Shown piece after piece: positions 42,021 through 52,274 of a DNA stretch of 64,000 nt (position 1 is its first letter; every line of letters starts with the position of its first letter). The notes beneath the pieces are model-generated. The model made no database searches. It saw only the letters and a list, made by a program, of their open reading frames with translations, and had not been told where the DNA came from. Source of the stretch: Alistipes megaguti (GTDB taxonomy: Bacteria > Bacteroidota > Bacteroidia > Bacteroidales > Rikenellaceae); NCBI RefSeq assembly GCF_900604385.1, contig NZ_LR027382.1, forward strand, positions 2,333,001 to 2,397,000, read 5' to 3'. Position numbers and translations under genes: made by a program.

Positions 42021-42854
42021 TTAGTTGTTGTTCACAGATTTGGATTCGTTGGTGGCTGGGTCGAAGTAGACTGTCACGGCGCTTTGCGAGGGCGGGAGCC
42101 CCACACCGCGCAGGAAGAGCGGCACCCGCTGGGGGGCACGGCCGGCCGTCGGATCGAACCGCACGGTCAGCTCGCCGATCTCTCCCGGTCGGAGCACCTC
42201 GGGCTTGAATCCGGCCCGGATGCAGGGGGGCAGGATCCGCGTATCGACGCCGATGCGCAGGGTGTCGTTTCCGCCGTTGAGGCACTCGATTCGTTCGACG
42301 GCCTTCAGTTGCGGGTCGAGGTGGATCGCCTCCTGCTTGAGGAGCAGATTCCCGCGGGCATGGGGGTAGGCGTAGGTCGGACGGGCCGAGGGGATCACCT
42401 CGCCGGAGAGTTCGAGGATGGCCGTCGGCGCATTCGCGGCGAGTTGCGTGAAGAGGAAGATCTTCCGCGTGAAGCTGCCGGGATGGCCTTTGGGGTGGTA
42501 GGTGACGGTAACCGTCGCCTTCTCTCCGGGTTTGACCGGCTGGCGGTCCCACGACGGGGCGGCGCAGCCGCACGTGGTCGTGATGCGGGTGATGGCCAGG
42601 GGTTTGTCGCCGACGTTCTGCCACTCGAAGCGGTAGTTTTTCGGGCCGTCGTCTTCGCCGATCGGACCGGTTTCGATCCGTTTGGCGACGAACCGCATTG
42701 CCTGAGCGCCGTTGGCCAGTGCAGGGTTGGCCATGCTGTCGAGCCGCTGACGGGGAACGATGTGAAACTGTCCCCGGACGGGGGAGGCGGCGCCGAGTGC
42801 CGCCGCCATCCCCATCGGGACCAGAATCTTCGTTATGAGCGATCTTCCGGGCAT
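42021..42854 (-). CDS. DUF1573 exported protein
   Basis: The 277-residue protein has a signal peptide (about 1-29). The DUF1573 signature is FEWQNVGDKPLAITRITTTC followed by GCAAP, with its Cys-Gly-Cys pair and an Ig-like fold (VKPGEKATVTVTYHPKGHPG). A second Ig-like domain follows (about 150-265). DUF1573 domains are common in exported Bacteroidetes proteins and relate to ASPM-SPD-2-Hydin-type Ig folds. The function is unknown. It lies between the subtilase and lipocalin-like genes. Confidence 0.78.
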   Translation of the reverse strand: MPGRSLITKILVPMGMAAALGAASPVRGQFHIVPRQRLDSMANPALANGAQAMRFVAKRIETGPIGEDDGPKNYRFEWQNVGDKPLAITRITTTCGCAAPSWDRQPVKPGEKATVTVTYHPKGHPGSFTRKIFLFTQLAANAPTAILELSGEVIPSARPTYAYPHARGNLLLKQEAIHLDPQLKAVERIECLNGGNDTLRIGVDTRILPPCIRAGFKPEVLRPGEIGELTVRFDPTAGRAPQRVPLFLRGVGLPPSQSAVTVYFDPATNESKSVNNN

Positions 42855-42872
42855 AAGCCTTTCTTCTCCGAA

Positions 42873-44417
42873 TTAGAGCCAGCCGTTACCGTTGGCCGTC
42901 TTGCGGACGGTGATGTTGAATTTCTGTACCGTGCCGTTGGCTTCGATCGAGGCAGTCGTTACCCCCTCCTTCAGGCCGATGAAGACGGCTTTGCCCTCCT
43001 TGATTTCGCCCGTTGCGACCGAGGTATTGTCGATCTTGAGCGTGTAGGAGAGGCTTTCTCCGTTGACGAAGTAGCGGGCGGGATCCTCCTTGACGGCATT
43101 CTCTTCCCCGATTCCGAGGTAGATGTTCGGGAAGGTGACGGCCGTACCGGCCTCTTCGCCCTCGATGGCGGCCAGGAGCTTGTCGGCATTGACCAGACCG
43201 CCGTTCTTGCCGACATACTGCGACAGCGGGATGATCTTGGGATAGTTCTTGCCCATATCGCTCACATAGTGGTAATAGTTCTTGTTCCCAGTCTGGTAGT
43301 CGTCGATCGGGGTAACGCTTTCGACGAGCAGTTTGCGGAACTCGGCGGCGGTGAAGTGCTTGCGCAGCTTGACGGCGTAGGAGAGACCCAGCGCGGCGAC
43401 ACCCGATACGTGGGGGCAGGCCATCGAGGTACCCTCCATGTAGCCGTATCCGGTTTGGTCACTGACCTGCGGGGGCATGGTCGAGAGGACGCATCCGACG
43501 GCGCCGCGTGCTGCGGTATAGGCGGAATCGGAGCTTTCCGAACCGATGTAGTCGAAGTAGTAGTCCTGGTCGCCGCCGGGAGCGGAGATGTTCGAACCGG
43601 GGCCGTAGTTCGAGAAGGTCGAGATGGTGTAGTCGGCGGCGATGGCGTTCACCGAGACACAGTAGTCCGCGGCGCCGGGGAATCCGGCCGAGGGGGCACT
43701 CTCGTTACCCGACGCAAAGACGGGGATACCGCCTTCGATGGGTCCGTTGGGCGAACCGGCGTTATGGACGAAGTAGTCGAGCGAAGCCTTCTCCAGCGGG
43801 CAGTTGGTCTCCCACTCCTCCTGGGTGGCGAACCCCGGGGTGTTTTCATAGCCGTTGGCTGTACTGGAGGTGTAGCCCCAGCTGCACTGCAGGATGACGG
43901 CCCCGTTATCGGCCGCGTACTTGATGGCGCGGGCCAGGCTGACCGTATTGCTCGAGGTGTTTCCGGAGAAGATCTGGCAGGACATGATCTTCACGCCGGG
44001 ATTCTCCTCCGTGCCGCCGGCGATCGAGGTGATGCCGATTCCGTTGTTGTTTCGGGCGGCGATCACACCGGCCACGTGGGTTCCGTGGCCCGTATCGGCC
44101 GAGTTGTCGCAGGAGATGATTCCCGTATTGTTGATGAAGTCGTATCCGTAGTAGTCGCCGACATATCCGTTGCCGTCGTTGTCCTTGTGCGAGCCGTAGG
44201 TTTCGCCCTCGTTCTCCCACATGTTGTACTGCAGGTCGGGGTGGCGGAAGTAGATGCCCTCGTCGAGCACGGCCACGATGATCGACGGATCACCCGTCGT
44301 ACGCTCCCAGGCCTTTTCGCAGTTGACGTCGGCACCGACCTGGAACTTGGCTTTGGCTACCTCGGCATCCTCCTCGGGATCGATGGTGAAGTGGTCCTGA
44401 TAGCCGCGGTTGATCAT
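42873..44417 (-). pseudogene. Subtilase (S8) catalytic part, cut off from its prodomain by an in-frame stop
   Basis: From the Met at 44417 this part encodes 514 residues of a complete subtilisin domain: AVLDEGIYF with Asp52, DTGHGTHVAGV with His111 and GTSMACPHVSG with the catalytic Ser, followed by a C-terminal Ig-like domain (GTAVTFPNIYLG to the end). The amber codon TAG at 44427-44429 is in the same frame as the prodomain upstream. With one sense codon in its place the protein would read through as YNDQLLK-x-EWHMINRG, the usual junction in these proteases. The fragment alone has no signal peptide, so it cannot be exported as it stands. I call it a nonsense-mutated pseudogene, unless the codon is read through or is a sequence error. 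Confidence 0.8.
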
Positions 44418-44426
44418 GTGCCACTC

Positions 44427-46532
44427 CTATTTGAGGAGCTGGTCGTTGTAAACGTATCCGTTCTCACCCTCGGCACGGGTTGCGGGGGCATTGAGCAGCT
44501 CCTTGGGGAAGGGGATAGGCTTTCGGTCGGTGCGATAGGCCCGTTTGATGGTGCGGTTGGGCGTGGCGGTCTGGACCTCGCCGAGTGTCGAGAGGCGGTT
44601 GACGACCTCCTCGACGCTGTACTTGTCGCTGAAGCGGACGACATACCACAGATGGAGACCGGCCTGACGGGTCTGTTCTTCGTGGAGGGCGTCGACCGGG
44701 AATACGCGTTCGAGCTGGCACTCGCCGAGCATGTCGAGCACCTCGTCCACGGAGTAGATACCGCTGCGGGTTGCAGCGGCGTCGCTGCGGGTCTGAGCCA
44801 GGCCGCGTTCATCGAGCAGATCGCTGACCGCGGGGTCGAACTTCACGATGACCTCACCGCTCATCTCCGTGGGCTCCGACTGAGTGTTGGAGGCGGAGGG
44901 TTCGACGAGATCTTCGGTCGAGCAGGCATGGAAGGCGAACAGCGCCACGACGCTGAGGGCCGAGTCGAGAGCAGGGTGGTAGAGGATCCATTCGGGCAGC
45001 TCTCCGGTCAGACGGTTGAGGTTCAGAGCGAACATCTTCAACTGGGGCATGACGCGTTTGACATGTATGGCCGGGATGGTGTCGGGCCGGATGAAATCTT
45101 CATCGTCGTAATAACCGATCGTGGCGTCATCCTTGAAATCGGGGATTGAACCCTGGAGGTAGTTTACCGAGAGTTTCAGCGTGTCGAGACCTGCGATTCC
45201 CTTTGCCGCGTCGGGCTCCCACTTGAGCAGCCACGTGGGGAATTCGCCGAAGGTATCCTGGGCCGAATCGTACTTGGTATGCAGATAGAGACCGCCGAAG
45301 TTGGTCGAGATGCTGTTACTCAGGTCATAGATGAGCAGTCGCTGGTTGTTGACCATTTGCAGCGCATGGAGCTTCGGGAAGTTCTCCGGGTTGATGACGG
45401 CAGGCACCTGTTCGAAATTGTTGCTGCTCAGATCGAGGTACTCGAGGTTCTTCAGTTTGGTGAAGTTTTCGTCGAGTTCGGTCAGACCGTATGCACCGAT
45501 AGTCAGCCGTTTGAGCTGCGTGAGTTCACAGATGTAGGGACCCGTGCTGAGGTTGAGCTGGAAGGTGTTCACGTTGCTGTAGAACTTGAGTTCTTCGGCC
45601 GCGGTCAGATACTGTACCTCGTAGGGGATGCCCTCCTTGGTGGAGAACGAGTTGAACTCGGCCGACTTGACACGGCCCTTCAGCGAATCGACGTATCCGC
45701 TCATGCCCTCTTCCCAGAGAACTACGCCGTCCCAGTTGTCCATTTTTTCGCCGGAGCTTTCCCAATTGGAGTCCCAGACTTCGAGCGACCGGGCAATGCC
45801 GAGCAGGGCTATGGAGTCACCTCCGCGTCCTGTGACGATGCGCTCAGCGGCATTTTGGTTGATGGTCAGTTCGTCGTTCCGGGCGAGCATTTCGGAGGTG
45901 ACATCCGTTTCGGCAGGCGTGAACGAGAGGAGGGCATTGCGCTGCATCGGGGTGGAGTTGATACCCCAGGAGATGCGCAGGGAGACTTCGCGGGGGCGAC
46001 GGCCGTGGTCGAGATTAACGTTGAACTGACCGACATCGACCCAACTGGGTTCAGCTCCGGTCTCTTCGTCGACGACCTTGACATTGAAGGCGACATTGGT
46101 TTTCACCTTCACGTCGAAGTAGCGTTTGTCGAGCGTTGCATAGTTTTCGATGTTTACCGATGGCTCATCAAGGGTGATGGCATAGTCGAAACCCTTCTGC
46201 GAGACGTCGACACGCTTGTATTCGTTGTTATTGTCGGTATTAATAAAGAGGACATAACCGTCGCGAGGCGAGGTGGTGATGGCGGAGTCGATAATCAGGC
46301 TGCACTCTTTCGAACCGCGGCCGTTTGCGGGCAATACGGTGATCCAGGGTGCGGAGGAGGTAGCGACCCGGTTTTCGCCGGCCGATACGTTGACTTTACG
46401 GGTGCCGCCGACGGCTTCGATGTCGATCGAGTTGTTGTCGACCCCGAACTCGATCGTCTTGTCGGCCTCGGAGCAGGAGGCCATGAAGGCGACGGCGAGC
46501 AGCGCGAGGAAGATATGATTGCGTACTTTCAT
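44427..46532 (-). pseudogene. Fusion of an LRR lipoprotein with the subtilase signal peptide and prodomain
   Basis: This 701-codon frame is two genes in one. Residues 1-525 or so are a lipoprotein (signal ending FMASC, Cys20) with BACON-like Ig domains and a leucine-rich repeat region (LKRLTIGAYGLTELDENFTK, LEYLDLSSNNFEQVP), stopping abruptly at LPEWILYHPALD. Directly after comes SALSVVALFAFHACSTEDLV, a typical lipoprotein signal peptide with its own Cys537. An I9-like protease prodomain follows (EVIVKFDPAVSDLLDERG), ending with the amber codon at 44427. The likely history is a deletion joining the LRR gene, without its 3' end, to the subtilase gene, without its first few codons. It starts 2 bases after the next upstream gene stops. 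Confidence 0.75.
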
Positions 46533-46534
46533 GG

Positions 46535-49288
46535 TTATTCGAGCATTTCAGGACAGTTGATGATATTCTGCGTTTTGTCGTAGGTCAGGGTGTAGGCTCC
46601 GGCTTGCCAGTAGTAGCAGATGTCCGAAGCGTCGAACGTGATGTTGGGGTTGTCGCTGATATCGAGGTTGTAGATCAGATAGGAGATTGTGTCGTCGATT
46701 TTGCGCAGGTCGTTCGACCCCAGATAGAGACCGCGCAGACCGGTGTGCTTGTAGATGCCCGTGGGCCACTCCTTCAGACAGCGGTTGCCGTTGTCGTCGC
46801 GCTGGCCGCGGACGGCATAGACCGTCAGCGTGAGGGCGTCGGTCGGTTCCCAGGGGAACTTCGAGAAGGCGTTGTAGGAGAGGTCCACACCGTAGAGGTA
46901 AGGCATGTTTCCGGCATGGAAATCATCCGGAAGCTCCTTGATACGGTTGTAGGTCAGGTCGATGGAGATCAGGTTTGCCTGGTTTTCGGGTTTGGGGGAG
47001 GTGAAGCAGTCCTTCTCGAATCCCTCCAGACCGTTTCCGGCCAGCAGGATGTAGCTGATCTGCGACTGGCTCTTGGCCATGCAGGCGGGATAGGTCTTGA
47101 TCCGGTTGCCCGAGAGGGTGAAGGTCGTGACGTTGATACCCTGATACTGGCCGTTGTCCTGGTTTTCGAAACCGTCGATCTCGTTGTAGCCCAGCGAAAC
47201 GCTCGACACGTAGTAGGAGGTGTTGCTGGTGAAGATGTCGGGGACCTTCGTAAGCTTGTTGTACGAAGCGGAGAAGGTCTCCAGGTTGTCGGTGTTGCAG
47301 AAGATGCGGCGGCCGTTGACCGTTTCGGTTCCGAAACCGGTGATTTCATTGTTCTCGAAGTAGAGCTCCGAGGGCATGAAGTTGTTGCCTAACGCGGGAA
47401 TCACGCCCTGGATCTTGTTGTTGGCCAGGTCGAGCAAGTTGAGGCGCTCCATCTGCTTGATATCCTCGGGGAACTTCTCGAGGTTGTTGTCGCGGGCATA
47501 GAACATCTGGATCAGATTCTGCGACTTGCCATTGGCCAGGTATCCGATCGACCGGTAGATCTCGTCGGCCGTCCATCCGGGATGCTGAGCGGTACCCTGG
47601 TTGCAGGAGATGTTGACCTGTACCAGGGCGGGCATGTCGCCGACTTCTTTGGGCAGGCCGTGCAGGTTGGGGCAGTTGTAGATCTCGAGCAGCGTGCACG
47701 ACGCGAGGTTGGCGATCGTCGTGGGGATATTCGAGATGGGGCTGTTGGCGATGTAGAGATACTCGAGCTTGGTCAGGTTGCCGATTTCGTCGGGCAGGCT
47801 CTTGAGGTTGTTGCAGAAACGTCCGGCGATGACATCCTTGGGTTGGATTTCGACCTGACGGCCGCTCTTGCGGTCAAAGATCTGGTCCTCGGTGTAGCCC
47901 TGCTCATAGAGATAGATGGCCGGGCTGGTGAGGTTGTGCTCTTTGAGGGCCAGGGCGCAGGGATAGGACATCTGGGGCTGGATGTGCGTGGCTGCCAGAT
48001 ACTGCTTGTTGTAGGCAAGCCGGTTGCGGTTGCGGTCTTCGAGCGACTTCGACTGGTCGAGCATCGGGTCGTAGGTGCCGGTGTTGGTATCGCTGTGCGA
48101 ACCGAGGTAGAGTTCGGCCAACTCGGTGAGCTGACCGATAGCGGCGGGCATGTCGCCGCTGATTCCGAACTCGCTGAGCACGAGCTTGGCCACACGGCCG
48201 TTCGAGTGGACCTCGACACCGGGCTGATCGATCCACAGGTCGGGCGACTTGTTGAAGTCCCAGTTGCAGCCCTTGTTGTAGTCCTGACCGCCGTAGTACC
48301 AGTTCGGGCCGTCGAGGGCCTCCCAGATGGCCTTCAGGGCGTATCCGTCCTGAATGTACTCATCGGCCTCCTGCATGGTGACGGGGGCTTTGGCATCGAT
48401 CGTCTCGTTGTCCGTGACCGTAAAGTTGTACTTCTCGGGGATCCCGCCGGTGATGGTTTCGAGCAGGAGTTTGTTGGTGTCGTAGGTGACCAGGCCGGTG
48501 ATTTCGTAGGTTCCTGCGGGGAGGAAAAGGAGCGAGTCGCAGGTGATCGACGAGGTCTGGTATCCGAATTTGTCGCTTTCGACATTCTCTTCGTCGAAGT
48601 GAACGTCGAAGTTCGCCTTCAGGTTTGTGAAAGTGATTTCCTCTTCGTCGGAGTTGGCCTTGTGGACGGAGACGTCGAAGTAGGCGATTTCGTCGAAGGT
48701 ATATTCGCGGTTGCGGGATGAGCTTCGTGTTGCGTTCCATTTCCCGGTGAGTTCCGAGATATCCTTTACGAGGTTGAAACGGACCTTTCCGCGGGGGGCG
48801 ACGTTTGCCGTAAGGTCATGGATGGTCAGGCCGCCGGCGACGACCGAAAGCTGGTTGTCGGAGACCGTACCGCTGTAGATCGGGGTATCGGTGATATCGT
48901 AGAGGATGAACGAGATGATCTGATAGTCACCGGCCATGAGCTCGAGTTTGTCGCTTCGCAGGCCGAACTCGGCAGCTTCGCTGCTGGAGGCCGAGAGGGT
49001 AAGGGTCTGCGAGATGGTCGTCGATCCGGACAGGAGTCTGAAGCGGAGCTTGCAGGCCCGGGAGAGGGAGTCGAGCTGAGCGACCATGTGGTCGGTCTGG
49101 TCGGCACGCGTGAGGCCCTGGGCATCCTGCGTTTGCGGATAGGAGGCCTCCTTGTAGAGCTTGAACTGGACATAGCCGTATTCGAGCTCACGATTGTCGA
49201 TACCGTCGTCGTCGGAGCAGGCTGCGGAGCAGAGTGCGGCGCAAGAGACGACGAAGGCGAATAAGGATTTGATATTGAAAAGTTTCAT
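46535..49288 (-). CDS. Large LRR surface lipoprotein (DUF4458-like)
   Basis: The protein has about 917 residues from ATG 49288, with a lipoprotein signal peptide ending LCSAAC (Cys24) followed by SDDDG. Residues about 40-310 hold two to three Ig-like modules (DUF4458-like). About 370-900 are leucine-rich repeats of irregular length, for example LTKLEYLYIANSPISNIPTT and MERLNLLDLANNKIQGVIP. LRR surfaces bind proteins, so a role in catching a protein substrate for the neighbouring subtilase and SusCD pair is plausible. It lies second to last among the lipoprotein genes of the operon, 89 bases after the DUF5003-type gene. Confidence 0.75.
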   Translation of the reverse strand: MKLFNIKSLFAFVVSCAALCSAACSDDDGIDNRELEYGYVQFKLYKEASYPQTQDAQGLTRADQTDHMVAQLDSLSRACKLRFRLLSGSTTISQTLTLSASSSEAAEFGLRSDKLELMAGDYQIISFILYDITDTPIYSGTVSDNQLSVVAGGLTIHDLTANVAPRGKVRFNLVKDISELTGKWNATRSSSRNREYTFDEIAYFDVSVHKANSDEEEITFTNLKANFDVHFDEENVESDKFGYQTSSITCDSLLFLPAGTYEITGLVTYDTNKLLLETITGGIPEKYNFTVTDNETIDAKAPVTMQEADEYIQDGYALKAIWEALDGPNWYYGGQDYNKGCNWDFNKSPDLWIDQPGVEVHSNGRVAKLVLSEFGISGDMPAAIGQLTELAELYLGSHSDTNTGTYDPMLDQSKSLEDRNRNRLAYNKQYLAATHIQPQMSYPCALALKEHNLTSPAIYLYEQGYTEDQIFDRKSGRQVEIQPKDVIAGRFCNNLKSLPDEIGNLTKLEYLYIANSPISNIPTTIANLASCTLLEIYNCPNLHGLPKEVGDMPALVQVNISCNQGTAQHPGWTADEIYRSIGYLANGKSQNLIQMFYARDNNLEKFPEDIKQMERLNLLDLANNKIQGVIPALGNNFMPSELYFENNEITGFGTETVNGRRIFCNTDNLETFSASYNKLTKVPDIFTSNTSYYVSSVSLGYNEIDGFENQDNGQYQGINVTTFTLSGNRIKTYPACMAKSQSQISYILLAGNGLEGFEKDCFTSPKPENQANLISIDLTYNRIKELPDDFHAGNMPYLYGVDLSYNAFSKFPWEPTDALTLTVYAVRGQRDDNGNRCLKEWPTGIYKHTGLRGLYLGSNDLRKIDDTISYLIYNLDISDNPNITFDASDICYYWQAGAYTLTYDKTQNIINCPEMLE

Positions 49289-49336
49289 GGAAAACTTGTG
49301 TCTTGTAAACTCTTTAATCATCGTATTTTGAAAACA

Positions 49337-49374
49337 GGAGCCCCGGCCCATTCAACGGGGCCCCTGTTTTTGCA
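49337..49374 (-). terminator. Weak intra-operon hairpin
   Basis: Arms CAGGGGCCCC and GGGGCTCCTG pair with one mismatch and a loop of about 12 nt; TTTTC follows on the minus strand. It lies between two lipoprotein genes of the same operon and may reduce downstream expression. Confidence 0.45.
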
Positions 49375-49377
49375 GTG

Positions 49378-51204
49378 TCAGAAAGCGTCAGTTGCCGAAG
49401 ACTCGCCGCCTGCGCCTTCACCGGGTGCAGGTTCAGAACCGTAGTCATGGACGACGACAATAACACCGAGTGTACCTATTATCCAACCTTCGGGAGTGAG
49501 TTCCTGGAACACGATGGTTGCCGTATCTCCTTTCTGGGCCGTATCACTCATTTCCGTGTTGATGAAAAGCTCGGTCTTCCCATTGACAGCCTCCATCGGT
49601 TCGCATGCCAACCATGTGGTTCCTTCGGGATCTATCTTGACCTGGTTGTAAGTGGCGTCTGCGAAGAGGGTACCGATACCGAGCTCGGTGTCGTTCGACT
49701 GCATCGGATTGGCCTTGCAGGTCAGTACATAGACCGGGAAATTTTTGATCGTCCAGCCTTCGGCATAGTCGAAGATGTGGCTATCGTTCATGTGATCCGT
49801 GAAGAACTGCTGGTCTTCATCCTTGTCCGGATCGAGCTTGGTAAGGGTTGCAATGGCATCTGGACCCTCGAAGCGGTCTTGTACCTCCGGGTTGATGGTG
49901 ATGAAATCGTCGGTATCGCCGCTGGACGAAGCGTCGCTCTGTTCGATGGTAGCATAGACGTAGGGCTTGTACTCCGCCTTGAAGTCCGTCATGCCCTCCA
50001 GCATATTAAATAGATCATCCTGCAGTTCGTCGGCCAGACTCTTGGGCAGGGCGATCAGCTTGGCCGTACGGGCGGCTCCGGTTTCGTTGGGAGCTACCGT
50101 CACGGTGTACTGGTGTTTCTGAAAAACGTCTTCGAGTTCGGAGTCCCAGGTGTCGGCTATGGTCACCCATTGTGCCGGACCCTTTTTGAATACATATCCG
50201 ACATGCTCAATCTCCTCGGCCACGTAGAAGGCCAGCCCTTCCGTACTGGAAACCGTCGTGGAGAGATTGTCCGAGATGGTTTCGTTTCCCAGTGTGTTGC
50301 TGATATACTTGCCTTCTTTGTTGAAGGTGAAGGTGGCGTCGATGTTGGCCAACGGATGGCGGACGATGTCGCGGAATCCGGGGATGCGCAGACAATATCG
50401 GTTGTGGGCGTTGTTTCCGGGATCCTCGTCGCGGTTGATGGACCTGTCGTAGAAGTCGAGTACGGCCGTGTGGGTGTCCAGATTGGTTGCGGAGAAGTCA
50501 CCGGTGACGGTGATCTGGTAGCTGCCGGGATCATCCGCAATGGCCATTGAGGAGATCTCCAGCCCCTCGGGTTTCGAGATCAGCCAGCTGAAGTTGCCCT
50601 TGGCCTTGAAGACATACATGAAACTGCTTACGCGGAAGGGCCATTTCAGCTCTACGGTATCTCCGGAGGCCTGATCTGGGCCGGAGTATTTGGTCAGAGC
50701 GGTCTCCGGGTAGACATAGGGGATGGTGAAATCATCCGTTGTGAAATTATCCGTCGTGTTGTACTCCGAGGCGTAGAGTTCGAATTCGCGGGCCTTGTTG
50801 CCGCGGGTGATCTGGGCGATAACCTTGGTTTGGCCGTTCATCGTGAGCGAGACCTCGCAGACGGGGTTTTCGTCGAAGGTTCCCGTGGAGATGGATTCGA
50901 CATATAGGGTGACGGGCTCCGTGCTGGCTTTTCCGGATACGGATACGCCTTCGAAGGGGTCGTAGCGGAGTGTGAACCAGCGTGAAGTTACCTCGTCGGT
51001 GGGGATCGACGCGCTCCAGTCCATGTTGGGGGTGAAGGTCACGGCGCAGGAGTTCTCACCGGCGGGGATGGTCGCCTGCAGCAGCTCCGGGAACGCGGGA
51101 GTGATCGGTGTATCAACGCTGTCGTCCTCCGATTTGCAGCCGGAGAGTATCAGGGCTGAACTCGCCAACAGAACCGATGTCCAATATAAAATCGTGTTTT
51201 TCAT
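49378..51204 (-). CDS. Surface lipoprotein, DUF5003-like
   Basis: The 608-residue protein has a lipoprotein signal peptide ending LILSGC (Cys23) followed by KSEDD. The rest is all-beta with several Ig-like modules; TIPAGENSCAVTFTPNMDWS near the N-terminus resembles a BACON-type start. I see no catalytic motif. It ends in a Gly/Glu-rich tail. In Bacteroidetes SusCD loci, genes at this position usually encode surface glycan- or protein-binding proteins, and this is the role I infer. The DUF5003 name is from memory of similar loci and needs a profile search. Confidence 0.55.
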   Translation of the reverse strand: MKNTILYWTSVLLASSALILSGCKSEDDSVDTPITPAFPELLQATIPAGENSCAVTFTPNMDWSASIPTDEVTSRWFTLRYDPFEGVSVSGKASTEPVTLYVESISTGTFDENPVCEVSLTMNGQTKVIAQITRGNKAREFELYASEYNTTDNFTTDDFTIPYVYPETALTKYSGPDQASGDTVELKWPFRVSSFMYVFKAKGNFSWLISKPEGLEISSMAIADDPGSYQITVTGDFSATNLDTHTAVLDFYDRSINRDEDPGNNAHNRYCLRIPGFRDIVRHPLANIDATFTFNKEGKYISNTLGNETISDNLSTTVSSTEGLAFYVAEEIEHVGYVFKKGPAQWVTIADTWDSELEDVFQKHQYTVTVAPNETGAARTAKLIALPKSLADELQDDLFNMLEGMTDFKAEYKPYVYATIEQSDASSSGDTDDFITINPEVQDRFEGPDAIATLTKLDPDKDEDQQFFTDHMNDSHIFDYAEGWTIKNFPVYVLTCKANPMQSNDTELGIGTLFADATYNQVKIDPEGTTWLACEPMEAVNGKTELFINTEMSDTAQKGDTATIVFQELTPEGWIIGTLGVIVVVHDYGSEPAPGEGAGGESSATDAF

Positions 51205-51268
51205 AAGACATTGCGTTTAGTGGTACTATAATTGGAGAATGAGAATTTGGATGGAATTTTCGGGTTTC

Positions 51269-52243
51269 TCATTCTTGGGCATTCCCGGGGTAGTTCGGAT
51301 CCTCGCGCGGATCGCGTGCCCCTGACATGTTCTCTTCGGTTTTGAGCCGGACGGCCTCCTCGAGCGATACCCACTCCAGGGTGTTGTAGTAGTGTCCGAC
51401 CGCACCCACCATGGTTCCGACGTTCTTTATATATACGTAGAGCCAGGCGGAGATGGATTTCTGGCACGTATTGTAATACGAGTCGTAGTAGGGGCTGACG
51501 GTACCGAGGATCTTGTCATCGCCGTTGATCTGTCCGAAGACGGTCTGCTCGTCGCTGAGGATCTGGTCTTCATCCATCTCAATGATCGGATTGTTGGGAT
51601 CGTCGTTCGTCAGACGCATCGTGACATCGTATCCGTTGTAGAGGAAGTCGTGCAGGATGATGGTGTTGGGTTCCGTGGGGTGCTTTTCGGTGTAGATGAG
51701 CCGCTGGTAGTTGGTGTCCAGTGCGCTGGGGTAGTCGTAGAGCAGCAGCGACGTGACGACGCACCAGCCGCTGAACGTATCCAGATCATAGTTGCAGCCC
51801 TTGTAGAGGACAACCTTCGTGTAGTCGCTCTCGGGATAGAGGCTCGTCCAGCGGAGCTGATCGGGCATCACCAGATGGAGTTTGAATCCCAGCGAGTCGG
51901 TATCCTGAATATGATCGTAGCACCCGGCGATTTCGACATTGGCGGTACGTTCACCGGCCTTGATGGTAATGGTATTGGATAGGATCCGGTAGTGGTAGCC
52001 GTCGATGGCGTTGCTGCCCTGATCGATGGCCTCGACGGCGAACGTGCGGTCGTAGTCGCAGGCGACGGTCGAGGTTACCGGGACGGAGAAGCTGGCCTCG
52101 TCCGGGAAAACCCTGTAGGTCGACATCGTGTCGGCGAACATGATGTATTCGGCATCGGAGTAGGTCTTTTTATCCGCGTTGCATCCTGTGGCGAGGAGTC
52201 CGCCCAGGGCGGCCGTGCACAGTATGACAGTAATTCGTCTCAT
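51269..52243 (-). CDS. DUF4984-type lipoprotein
   Basis: The 324-residue protein has a lipoprotein signal peptide ending LATGC (Cys21). The first part (about 25-135, YIMFADTMSTYRVFPDEASF then SVPVTSTVACDYDRTFAV) is a Calx-beta/Ig-like module. The second part (about 150-300) fits DUF4984, a family found after SusD genes. No active site is visible. It is probably an accessory ligand-binding lipoprotein of the SusCD complex. It starts 31 bases after susD. Confidence 0.68.
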   Translation of the reverse strand: MRRITVILCTAALGGLLATGCNADKKTYSDAEYIMFADTMSTYRVFPDEASFSVPVTSTVACDYDRTFAVEAIDQGSNAIDGYHYRILSNTITIKAGERTANVEIAGCYDHIQDTDSLGFKLHLVMPDQLRWTSLYPESDYTKVVLYKGCNYDLDTFSGWCVVTSLLLYDYPSALDTNYQRLIYTEKHPTEPNTIILHDFLYNGYDVTMRLTNDDPNNPIIEMDEDQILSDEQTVFGQINGDDKILGTVSPYYDSYYNTCQKSISAWLYVYIKNVGTMVGAVGHYYNTLEWVSLEEAVRLKTEENMSGARDPREDPNYPGNAQE

Positions 52244-52274
52244 GTTTGAAAGGTCTTAGTAAACGGTGAATGCG

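Noticed and set aside
41385..45149. Very long plus-strand open frame (1254 codons) opposite the subtilase, DUF1573 and LRR genes
   Set aside because: It lies antisense to genes with clear motifs, has a Val/Asp/Gly/Glu-rich composition typical of the complement of GC-rich coding DNA, and no domain.
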